Source: Gammaproteobacteria bacterium (GTDB lineage Bacteria > Pseudomonadota > Gammaproteobacteria > JAABTG01). Taken from it: 7,614 bases of DNA. The DNA lies in assembly GCA_030066245.1 (NCBI GenBank), contig JASJBY010000256.1:1-7614 (forward strand), written 5' to 3'. The position numbers were made by a program, and so were the translations under genes. The notes beneath the pieces were generated by a model, which was not told the DNA's origin, did no database searches, and worked only from the letters and a program-made list of their open reading frames with translations. Of the stretch, positions 1 through 5,855 are shown piece after piece (the stretch's first letter is position 1; every line of letters starts with the position of its first letter).

Positions 1-140
1 CTCAAGGGGGACCGGTCAAGATGCAAAGCCAGAGTGGGCCAAGAACCGAATAGGACGGATTGTTTATCAGGAAGATCGGCTCGGTGAAGCCAATGTGTTG
101 AGTGTGCCAACATAATCTGCGCTCCGAGGTCCGCCTGGTG

Positions 141-154
141 AGAAATCCGGGCTA
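141..154 (-). repeat. Left arm of a 14-bp inverted repeat
   Basis: AGAAATCCGGGCTA is the exact reverse complement of bases 7554-7567. Outside the 14 bases the two copies diverge at once. Both lie in non-coding DNA at opposite ends of the window. This could be a dispersed repeat family or a mobile-element remnant; neither can be decided from two copies. Confidence 0.45.
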
Positions 155-310
155 AAGGGCGCAAACCGAGCCAACGCGCTCTCAAAGCCTGGACATCGGG
201 CCCCGTGACCGCCCGGCAACACCTCTGACGCTCGATTGGGAGCCCCTACTCCCGCGCACCAGAGCGGGCGAGTGCCCTGCCTTCGAGTCGTAACCAGCCT
301 AAACAGATCA

Positions 311-322
311 CGGCCGCGGCCG
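311..322. repeat. 12-bp perfect GC palindrome upstream of the GGDEF-EAL gene
   Basis: CGGCCGCGGCCG reads the same on both strands and ends 27 bases before the GTG start at 350. Its position would suit an operator or a leader hairpin. Perfect palindromes made of G and C are also expected by chance in DNA this GC-rich, so no function is assigned. Confidence 0.25.
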
Positions 323-349
323 AAACTCTAGGGTATTCACCAGAGACCG

Positions 350-2479
350 GTGGCCCATGCCGTCCGCAACGCGACGACTGTGAATCCCCCCGACAACACC
401 GATGCCGAAAGTTGCGCGTCAGCCGCGCCAACTGTTTCCGTCGTCCCGGGAGCCGGGCAGTCCGAGAAGCCGTCCCCGTCAGGCATGTGGCAGTTGATTC
501 TCGCGGCGGCCACCAGCGCGGCAATCGCGATTGCCCTGCTCCTGCTGGCGGCCGCCGACACCAGGCGCGCCGCCGAGTACGGCCACTGGCTCCGGGTCGC
601 CGGCCAGCTCAAGGTCGAGACCACCCGGGGCCAGCTTGCGCTCGAGAGGTTTCTGGCCGGCCATCGGGACAGCGGGCCGCCGTCCGTAAGCCACCACTTC
701 GACCAAGCGGACCGGCATGTGGAGACCCTCCTGCAGGGCCCCAAGGCGGAGCATGTGGGAGCAGCGCCCGTGAAGGACCCTGCAGTCCGGCACCAGCTGG
801 ATGCCGTGCGCGACCGCTTGATTGCCCTGCGCCAAAGCGCGCGGCAACGCCTCAGCACGTTGCCCGATCAGGGCCAAGACAGGCCGGTTGCGGAGCAGGC
901 CAGTCGCGTGCTCCAGCAGTTCGGGCAGCAGGCTGACAAGCTGGAAACCCAGCTGCGCCAGGCCCGCCAGGCCGAGCGGGCGCAGTATCGAGACAGGGTC
1001 ACAGCTCTGGTGGTGCTGATGATGGTGCTCGCGGCAGTGAGCGCGGCGCTCGTATACCGCTTCGAGCAACAGCGACGGAGAGATTTTCTCGCAGCGAAGC
1101 AGGCGACCCGTGCTGCCCGGGAGCAGAACGACGCTCTGGGCTACCTGGCACACTTCGATCCCCTGACGCGGCTGCCGAACCGCATTCTGTTCTTCGACCG
1201 GGTAGGTCAGGTGCTCGCCCATGCCAGTCGACGCAATCAGTGGGCGGTGCTTATGTTTCTGGACCTGGATGGATTCAAGGCCATCAATGACTCCCTGGGA
1301 CACCCCCTCGGTGATGCACTGCTGGAGATCATGGCCGAGCGTCTGCGCCGCCTGATGCGCGAGGAGGACACCATTGCACGCATCGGCGGCGACGAGTTCA
1401 CGGTTTTGCTGCCGTATCAGCCCAGCCGCTCCGAGGCCATCGGCAGCGCCAGCACTGTGGCCGAGAAGATTGTCTCCGCCTTCCGCGAACCCGTGACCCT
1501 GGGCGCCAACGAGATTCATGTCACAAGCAGCGTTGGCATCGCTCTGTATCCCCAGGACGGCAACAGTGTCGACGAACTGCTGCGTACCGCGGACACCGCC
1601 ATGTACCATGCCAAGAACGCCGGCCGTGACAACTACCAGTTCTACTCCGAGGAGATGAACACGGTCATTCATCACCGGGTGCTGGTGGAGGCCGGCCTGC
1701 GGCAAGCGCTGGAACAAGACCAGCTGCGTCTCTACTATCAACCGATTGTCGACCTGCGCACCCGCCAGGTGGTGGGCGCCGAAGCTTTGCTGCGCTGGGA
1801 GCATCCGGAACATGGGCTGCTCCTGCCGAACCGGTTCCTGCACATTGCCGAGGACACGGGCGTGATGGCGCCGATCGGAGAATGGGTGCTGGAGCAGGTC
1901 TGTCAGCGTTTTTTCCTGTGGAAAGCGGTGTGCCCCACCTGGCAACGCATCGCCATCAATCTGGGTGCGGTCCAGTTCCGTCGCCCCGAGACCACCGACG
2001 CCATTCTGAGCAAGGTCGACGTCTGCCGGCTGGGGGACGGAACGGTGGAAGTGGATATCTCCGAGTCCGCGCTGATGACCGATGTGGACCACAGCCGGCG
2101 GGTGCTGGAAACCTTGCGCCAGATCGGGGTGCGCATTGCCATCGACGACTTCGGCACCGGCTACTCATCCATCGCCAACCTGAAGCGCTTCGACGTGGAC
2201 ACCCTGAAGATCCACCAGAGCTTCGTGGCGGATCTGGACACTCAGCCCACCAGCCACCCGGTGGTCACCGCGATGATCGAGTTCGCCCACAGCCTCGAGT
2301 TGGAGACCATAGCCGAGGGGGTGGAAACGGAATCCCAGCGGGACTTTCTCCTCAGCCATGGCTGCGATAAGGCGCAGGGAATTCTGTTCGCGGCGCCCAT
2401 GCCAGCCGACGAGTTTACCGAGTTCCTCAACCCACGAAGCGCCGCGCAAGAGACCGCCACGCCCGCCGGTCGGTCCTGA
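350..2479 (+). CDS. Membrane-anchored GGDEF-EAL cyclic-di-GMP enzyme
   Basis: A 709-residue protein predicted to make and/or break the second messenger c-di-GMP at the inner membrane. One membrane segment lies at about 48-69. A mostly helical, charged region at about 70-217, probably periplasmic, looks like a four-helix-bundle sensor. A second membrane segment follows at 218-236, then a short basic/coiled linker without an evident HAMP domain. The GGDEF domain has DPLTRLPN at its start, an intact GGDEF at 346-350 and an RxxD inhibitory site (R337, D340) exactly five residues before it, so a working, product-inhibited cyclase is expected. The EAL domain keeps E478 of EAL, N537, E572, D599-D600 in DDFGTGYSS, K620, E656 and Q676, which fits an active phosphodiesterase. 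One oddity is KIH at 620-622 where KID is usual. The start is GTG at 350 with no clear Shine-Dalgarno; ATG 485 is the next good alternative but would leave almost nothing before the first membrane segment. The gene appears to stand alone, and the signal sensed is unknown. Confidence 0.93.
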   Translation: MAHAVRNATTVNPPDNTDAESCASAAPTVSVVPGAGQSEKPSPSGMWQLILAAATSAAIAIALLLLAAADTRRAAEYGHWLRVAGQLKVETTRGQLALERFLAGHRDSGPPSVSHHFDQADRHVETLLQGPKAEHVGAAPVKDPAVRHQLDAVRDRLIALRQSARQRLSTLPDQGQDRPVAEQASRVLQQFGQQADKLETQLRQARQAERAQYRDRVTALVVLMMVLAAVSAALVYRFEQQRRRDFLAAKQATRAAREQNDALGYLAHFDPLTRLPNRILFFDRVGQVLAHASRRNQWAVLMFLDLDGFKAINDSLGHPLGDALLEIMAERLRRLMREEDTIARIGGDEFTVLLPYQPSRSEAIGSASTVAEKIVSAFREPVTLGANEIHVTSSVGIALYPQDGNSVDELLRTADTAMYHAKNAGRDNYQFYSEEMNTVIHHRVLVEAGLRQALEQDQLRLYYQPIVDLRTRQVVGAEALLRWEHPEHGLLLPNRFLHIAEDTGVMAPIGEWVLEQVCQRFFLWKAVCPTWQRIAINLGAVQFRRPETTDAILSKVDVCRLGDGTVEVDISESALMTDVDHSRRVLETLRQIGVRIAIDDFGTGYSSIANLKRFDVDTLKIHQSFVADLDTQPTSHPVVTAMIEFAHSLELETIAEGVETESQRDFLLSHGCDKAQGILFAAPMPADEFTEFLNPRSAAQETATPAGRS

Positions 2480-2500
2480 TCCCCCCGCGACAATCCCGGC

Positions 2501-2518
2501 GCACGAGACACGTCGTGC
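2501..2518. terminator. Possible hairpin after the GGDEF-EAL gene
   Basis: GCACGA (2501-2506) can pair with TCGTGC (2513-2518) around a 6-base loop, 21 bases after the stop codon at 2477-2479. No run of T follows, so it is not a typical intrinsic terminator. It may only help stop transcription before the nrdD promoter. Confidence 0.25.
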
Positions 2519-2583
2519 CCGACGTGGCCGCTACCGCCCGGAAAGCACGGCGCGCCCACCGCTCTGCGCGAGTGCGCATTCCC

Positions 2584-2597
2584 GTGATCTGGATCAA
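2584..2597 (+). promoter_or_regulatory. FNR/ANR-type binding site upstream of nrdD
   Basis: GTGATCTGGATCAA matches the FNR/ANR consensus TTGAT-N4-ATCAA at 9 of 10 defined bases; only the first T is G. It lies 118 bases before the nrdD ATG and just upstream of a plausible -35 element. Relative to the proposed transcription start near 2643 its centre is at about -52, between the classical -41.5 and -61.5 positions, so the start point or the mode of activation is uncertain. Activation in the absence of oxygen is what an oxygen-sensitive class III reductase would need. The regulator gene is not in the window. Confidence 0.65.
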
Positions 2598-2606
2598 AGA
2601 ACGGGC

Positions 2607-2636
2607 TTGTCCCCCGTACCATCCAACATCTAGTAT
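2607..2636 (+). promoter_or_regulatory. Candidate sigma70 promoter of nrdD
   Basis: TTGTCC (2607-2612, 4 of 6 to the -35 consensus) and TAGTAT (2631-2636, 4 of 6 to the -10 consensus, including the key TA...T) are 18 bases apart. They predict a start near 2643 and a leader of about 73 bases. Weak core elements next to an activator site fit a regulated promoter. The -10 overlaps the first NrdR-like box. Confidence 0.4.
2621..2636 (+). promoter_or_regulatory. NrdR-like box 1
   Basis: ATCCAACATCTAGTAT matches 11 of 16 positions of the published NrdR consensus acaCwAtATaTwGtgt, with 8 of 10 in the core. On its own it would be weak. It is credible because box 2 begins exactly 32 bases downstream and shares the ATCTAG half. 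It covers the candidate -10 element, as expected for repression. Confidence 0.5.
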
Positions 2637-2652
2637 TAGTTCCTTAGTGGTT

Positions 2653-2668
2653 ACCCCATATCTAGGGT
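2653..2668 (+). promoter_or_regulatory. NrdR-like box 2
   Basis: ACCCCATATCTAGGGT matches 12 of 16 positions of the NrdR consensus and sits within a wider imperfect inverted repeat (2652-2671, TACC...GGTGTA). NrdR is the zinc-finger/ATP-cone repressor of ribonucleotide reductase genes in most bacteria and usually binds two boxes about three helical turns apart; the spacing here fits. No nrdR gene is in the window. Confidence 0.6.
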
Positions 2669-2701
2669 GTATCCGTGACAAGTCGGAAGCAGGCACAACC
2701 A

Positions 2702-2709
2702 GGGAGGAG
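2702..2709 (+). promoter_or_regulatory. Strong Shine-Dalgarno of nrdD
   Basis: GGGAGGAG ends six bases before the ATG at 2716 and fixes the nrdD start. The match to the 16S rRNA tail is among the best in the window. Confidence 0.8.
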
Positions 2710-2715
2710 TGACGC

Positions 2716-4821
2716 ATGCTACCCAAATCCTCGGCCGAAACCGTGAAGCTGCCACGCCAGGTCGTCAAGCGTGACGGCTCGCGAGTCCCGTTCGACCAGG
2801 GCAAGATTCGGTATGCGTTGCAGCGGGCCGGACAGGCCAGCGGTGAATTTGGTCCCGACGAGGCCCGCCTGCTTACGGCGCAGGTCGTCAAGGTGCTGAG
2901 CTACCGTTACCGGCAGGGGCAAGCGCCGGCCATCGAGCGAATCCAGGACGTGGTCGAGCAGGTGCTCATCTCGGCCAATCACCTGGATACGGCGCGTCGC
3001 TACATTGTCTACCGCGAGCAACATAAACAGCTGCGCCAGGATCGGCGCACGCTGGTCGATGTCTCCAGCTCGGTTAACGAGTATCTGGAGAAGGCAGACT
3101 GGCGAGTGAACGCCAACGCGAATCAGGGTTACTCGCTCGGCGGGCTCATCCTCAACACTTCCGGCAAGGTCATCGCCAACTACTGGCTCAGCCATGTCTA
3201 CCCACCCGAGATAGGCGAGGCACATCGGCAGGGGGACATTCACATCCACGACCTGGACATGCTGGCAGGCTATTGTGCCGGCTGGTCGCTGCGCACCTTG
3301 CTACACGAGGGGCTCAATGGCGTACCAGGCAAAGTGGAGGCTGCCCCACCGAGGCACCTTTCCAGCGCCGTGGGGCAAATGGTCAACTTCCTGGGGACCC
3401 TTCAGAACGAATGGGCCGGCGCCCAGGCATTCAGCTCCTTTGACACATACCTGGCACCGCTGGTCCGCAACGATCGCCTCTCCTACGCCGAGGTCAAGCA
3501 ATGCATCCAGGAGCTGATCTACAACCTGAACGTGCCCTCTCGCTGGGGAACACAAACTCCTTTCACTAACCTGACTTTTGACTGGGTATGCCCTGAAGAC
3601 CTGCGGGACCAGGTGCCGACCATCGCGGGCAGGGAAATGCCGTTCACCTACGGCGAGCTGCAGGCGGAGATGGACATGCTCAATCGGGCATACATGGAAG
3701 TGATGACGGAGGGCGATGTGAAAGGCCGCATCTTCACTTTCCCCATCCCCACCTACAACATCACCCGGGACTTCCCTTGGAACAGCGCCAACTCCGAGTT
3801 GCTGTTCGGAATGACTGCGAAATATGGCCTGCCCTACTTCCAGAATTTCGTCAACTCCGAACTCTCGCCGCATATGGTGCGTTCCATGTGCTGTCGCCTG
3901 CAGCTGGACCTGCGGGAGCTGCTGAAGCGCGGCAACGGCCTGTTCGGATCAGCAGAGCAGACCGGTTCCCTGGGGGTCGTCACCATCAATTGCGCGCGCC
4001 TGGGCTACACCTGCCGGGGGGACGAGCAGCGCTTGTTCACACAGCTCGACCGGCTGCTCGACATCGCGCGCAGCAGTCTGGAGATTAAACGCAAGGTCAT
4101 ACAGCGCCACATGGACGCGGGCCTGTTCCCGTACACCAGACGCTACTTGGGCACGTTGCGGAATCACTTCTCCACCATCGGCGTCAATGGGGTTCACGAG
4201 ATGATCCGCAACTTCACCGCAGACGCCGAGGACATCGCGACCCGGGCCGGCCACCGTTTCGCATGCCATTTCCTGGACCATATACGCAGCCGGATGGTCC
4301 GTTTCCAGCAGGAAACCGGCCACATGTACAACCTGGAAGCCACGCCGGCAGAGGGGACGACCTACCGCTTCGCGAAAGAAGACCGAAAGCGTTTTCCCGG
4401 GATATTCCAGGCCGGAACCGGGGACAAGCCGTACTACACCAACTCGTCGCAGCTTCCGGTTGGTTTCACCGACGACCCGTTCGAAGCCCTGGAGCGTCAG
4501 GAAGAGCTGCAGAGCAAGTACACGGGCGGCACCGTGCTGCACCTTTACATGTCTGAACGCATCTCGAGTGCCGAGGCGTGCAGGCGTCTCGTGCGGCGTG
4601 CTCTGGAAAATTTTCGACTCCCGTACATCACCGTCACACCGACCTTTTCCATTTGTCCCAAACACGGTTACCTGAGCGGTGCGCACCCCTTCTGCCCCCG
4701 CTGCGACCAGGAGCTGCTGGCGGGCAAACAGGCTCCGGGCAGCAATCACGCGCTGCCGCCCGAAGAAACCCTGCGGCTGGAAAGCGACGATGTACAGCGA
4801 CACCAACCAAGCAGCCATTGA
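2716..4821 (+). CDS. nrdD: Anaerobic (class III) ribonucleoside-triphosphate reductase, large chain lacking the glycyl-radical segment
   Basis: This 701-residue cytoplasmic protein reduces ribonucleoside triphosphates to dNTPs without oxygen. Residues about 12-105 form an ATP-cone (VVKRDGSRVPFDQGKIRYAL), the site where ATP/dATP sets overall activity. The catalytic barrel follows, with GDIHIHDLD ending in H176-H178-D179 and C187 in YCAGW, then M391-C392-C393-R, the region expected to hold the thiyl-radical cysteine, and GSLGVVTINCARLGY. Near the end is a zinc site, C647-x2-H650 and C660-x2-C663. In E. coli NrdD the radical glycine follows its zinc cysteines by 16 residues. Here an unrelated 38-residue hydrophilic tail follows instead, with no RVxGY motif. 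The missing segment is in the next gene, 28 bases downstream. The double cysteine at 392-393 may indicate a thioredoxin-dependent (NrdD2) rather than formate-dependent enzyme; this is a weak inference. Upstream FNR- and NrdR-like sites suggest oxygen and dNTP control. Confidence 0.95.
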   Translation: MLPKSSAETVKLPRQVVKRDGSRVPFDQGKIRYALQRAGQASGEFGPDEARLLTAQVVKVLSYRYRQGQAPAIERIQDVVEQVLISANHLDTARRYIVYREQHKQLRQDRRTLVDVSSSVNEYLEKADWRVNANANQGYSLGGLILNTSGKVIANYWLSHVYPPEIGEAHRQGDIHIHDLDMLAGYCAGWSLRTLLHEGLNGVPGKVEAAPPRHLSSAVGQMVNFLGTLQNEWAGAQAFSSFDTYLAPLVRNDRLSYAEVKQCIQELIYNLNVPSRWGTQTPFTNLTFDWVCPEDLRDQVPTIAGREMPFTYGELQAEMDMLNRAYMEVMTEGDVKGRIFTFPIPTYNITRDFPWNSANSELLFGMTAKYGLPYFQNFVNSELSPHMVRSMCCRLQLDLRELLKRGNGLFGSAEQTGSLGVVTINCARLGYTCRGDEQRLFTQLDRLLDIARSSLEIKRKVIQRHMDAGLFPYTRRYLGTLRNHFSTIGVNGVHEMIRNFTADAEDIATRAGHRFACHFLDHIRSRMVRFQQETGHMYNLEATPAEGTTYRFAKEDRKRFPGIFQAGTGDKPYYTNSSQLPVGFTDDPFEALERQEELQSKYTGGTVLHLYMSERISSAEACRRLVRRALENFRLPYITVTPTFSICPKHGYLSGAHPFCPRCDQELLAGKQAPGSNHALPPEETLRLESDDVQRHQPSSH

Positions 4822-4833
4822 GGTTCAGCTACC

Positions 4834-4839
4834 AAGGAG
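4834..4839 (+). promoter_or_regulatory. Shine-Dalgarno of the small glycyl-radical gene
   Basis: AAGGAG lies 10 bases before the ATG at 4850 and 12 bases after the nrdD stop codon. It lies outside nrdD and supports separate translation of the small gene rather than leftover coding sequence of a broken fusion. Confidence 0.65.
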
Positions 4840-4849
4840 TGAAACGCCG

Positions 4850-5038
4850 ATGCACAAGCCAAACGCCGTTGCCGTTACGCCGCTTAACGAGGCGGACCGC
4901 ACCCGTTGCGAAGTATGGACCCGCGTCATGGGGTACCACCGTCCTGTCTCTGCGTTCAACCCGGGCAAGCAATCCGAGCACTCGGAGCGGCGCTGCTTCG
5001 AGGAAACGCGGTCAGGCCGCCGTACCACCCGGCAGTAG
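4850..5038 (+). CDS. Small stand-alone glycyl-radical subunit of class III ribonucleotide reductase
   Basis: This 62-residue protein corresponds to the C-terminal tip of ordinary NrdD. CEVWTRVMGYHRPV (20-33) followed by FNPGK (36-40) and E43, E46, R47 matches the RVxGY...N.GK..E..R pattern around the radical glycine; E. coli has RVCGYLG then FNAGKQEEVKRR. G28 (codon 4931-4933) is therefore the predicted glycine that NrdG converts to a radical. The protein has no domain of its own beyond this and must dock into the NrdD barrel so that G28 reaches the active-site cysteine. The frame is +1 relative to nrdD. The start at 4850 has AAGGAG at a 10-base spacing; an in-frame ATG at 4790, inside nrdD, would give 82 residues but has a poorer ribosome site. 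The gene is surely cotranscribed with nrdD. The last ten residues (TRSGRRTTRQ) are basic and not family-like. Function is secure by motif; independence from nrdD rests on the ribosome site and frame. Confidence 0.85.
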   Translation: MHKPNAVAVTPLNEADRTRCEVWTRVMGYHRPVSAFNPGKQSEHSERRCFEETRSGRRTTRQ

Positions 5039-5041
5039 GCG

Positions 5042-5065
5042 ATGGCGCCGCGGCCGCTCCGCCAT
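5042..5065. terminator. Possible bidirectional hairpin between convergent genes
   Basis: ATGGCG (5042-5047) can pair with CGCCAT (5060-5065), and the enclosed GCGGCCGC (5050-5057) is itself palindromic. The element fills nearly the whole 30-base gap between the stop of the small radical gene and the stop of the mlaC-like gene. There is no T-run on either side, so termination is a guess from position. Confidence 0.35.
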
Positions 5066-5068
5066 GCT

Positions 5069-5707
5069 CTACCCGGCCCGCTCCAGCGGCGCGCCGTTCT
5101 GCTCGCGATTGAAGGCGCTGAGACGGTCGATCACCTGCGGGAGCTCTTTGCTGCGAAGCTCGCGTCGAAAGAAGCTGCGATAGTTGGTGACCAAGCTGAA
5201 GCCGCTGATGTTCACGTCGATGATCTTCCAGCCTACATTGGTCTGGCGCATCCGGTAGGCGACGGCCAGAGGCGGGCTGCCGTCGTTGAAATCCAGCTCG
5301 GCACGAACCCGCGCCAGGCGTCCTTTTCGGCCGACCGCTTCGCCAAGCACTCGCAGGCGGGGTCGTTGGGACTGGGTGAGCATTTTCGAATAGGTCCTAA
5401 CGAGCAACGCCCGAAACTCCGTCATGAACTGCTGGCGCTGCGGGCTCGAGGCCGTTTGCCAGTGTTTGCCCAGTACCAGTCTCGACACGGACGGGAAGTC
5501 CACGTGCTCATCCAGTAGCTGGCCAACGATGGCTTGGAGTTGCACCGGATCCGCCGTCTGGATGGTGCCCTCGTCGAAAGCACGCAGGAGCGATGCGGCC
5601 GAGTCTTCGATTACAGCCTGGGGACCGAGTCGGGACGCGTTGGCATGGTCGCTGATGCTAACGCCTAACAGCAACAATGAGAGCGCTGCACGGGTAAGGG
5701 TGCGCAT
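5069..5707 (-). CDS. mlaC: MlaC/Ttg2D-family periplasmic phospholipid-binding protein
   Basis: A 212-residue secreted protein of the MlaC (toluene-tolerance Ttg2) family. In the Mla pathway, MlaC carries phospholipid through the periplasm between the MlaA-OmpC complex of the outer membrane and the MlaFEDB transporter of the inner membrane. A signal peptide is clear: R2, R6, a hydrophobic core LSLLLLGVS and a likely ANA|S cleavage after residue 24. Family hallmarks are VSRLVLGKHW and RQQFMTEFRALLVRTYSKML in the middle and GWKIIDVNISGFSLVTNYR followed by SFF near the end. Length is typical. The start at 5707 has AGGAG six bases upstream. None of mlaA, mlaB, mlaD, mlaE or mlaF is present, so this is an orphan; it may serve a remote Mla system or a related one, such as the hopanoid-linked HpnM branch. 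It interrupts the nrdD-nrdG pair on the opposite strand. Confidence 0.88.
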   Translation of the reverse strand: MRTLTRAALSLLLLGVSISDHANASRLGPQAVIEDSAASLLRAFDEGTIQTADPVQLQAIVGQLLDEHVDFPSVSRLVLGKHWQTASSPQRQQFMTEFRALLVRTYSKMLTQSQRPRLRVLGEAVGRKGRLARVRAELDFNDGSPPLAVAYRMRQTNVGWKIIDVNISGFSLVTNYRSFFRRELRSKELPQVIDRLSAFNREQNGAPLERAG

Positions 5708-5855
5708 GGCATTCTCCTCTGGCTTTTGTCGTTGTGTGGTGATATCGCATTAGTCTAGAAGCGACCCCATAGAAATGTCCAGGTCATTTCATGAACAAAC
5801 GCAAGGGGGCGCGCCTGAGCATGTGCTGCGCCCGTTAGCGCCCGAAGATTCCCCC
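5708..5855. promoter_or_regulatory. Divergent intergenic region between mlaC-like gene and nrdG
   Basis: Promoters for both neighbours should lie here. The best + strand candidate is TTGTCG (5726-5731) with TAGTCT (5751-5756), but the 19-base spacer is long. I found no FNR box with both half-sites (GTGAT at 5738-5742 lacks the partner) and no NrdR-like box, in contrast to the nrdD promoter. Codons 5775-5855 are open in the nrdG frame and may be its leader or its N-terminal extension. Confidence 0.35.
5714..5718 (-). promoter_or_regulatory. Shine-Dalgarno of the mlaC-like gene
   Basis: On the minus strand AGGAG (within AGAGGAGAA, 5720-5712) stands six bases before the ATG at 5707-5705 and fixes that start over later in-frame codons. 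Confidence 0.7.

Larger units (their letters stand above)
1..349. other. Upstream region without a clear complete gene
   Basis: I see no convincing complete gene here. One open stretch on the + strand runs from base 2 to a TAA at 110-112 (37 codons, ending in residues NVLSVPT). It could be the 3' end of a gene entering from the left, but it is too short to identify. The rest holds one arm of a 14-bp inverted repeat (141-154), a GGGAG/CTCCC hairpin (238-253) that competes with a CCCGC/GCGGG hairpin (251-268), and a 12-bp GC palindrome (311-322). A complementary-strand reading frame at 246-524 runs into the following gene and looks like a shadow of it. No clear sigma70 promoter for the next gene could be picked. 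Confidence 0.4.

Noticed and set aside
141..230. Possible GEMM (c-di-GMP-I) riboswitch before the GGDEF-EAL gene
   Set aside because: GCAAACC (161-167) followed by AAAGCC recalls the motif, but the conserved GGACGC before AAAGCC and the GGTAGCGGGG segment are missing.
238..300. tRNA-like T-arm (CCTTCGAGTC) as a tRNA remnant or attachment site
   Set aside because: The flanks cannot form a five-pair T-stem, and no D-arm, anticodon arm or acceptor stem fits.
479..2092. Long open frame of 537 codons on the minus strand opposite the GGDEF-EAL gene
   Set aside because: The + strand protein has clear domains over the same bases; the minus frame has no recognisable motif and is a product of high GC content.
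3949..4818. Minus-strand open frame opposite nrdD
   Set aside because: It is a shadow of the well-conserved NrdD zinc and barrel region and has no domain features of its own.
4816..4822. Programmed +1 frameshift at the nrdD stop, as in prfB
   Set aside because: CAT before TGA offers poor re-pairing in the +1 frame and no stimulatory Shine-Dalgarno-like stretch lies just upstream.
5738..5751. FNR box upstream of nrdG (GTGAT half-site)
   Set aside because: The second half reads CATTA instead of ATCAA, so only one half-site is present.
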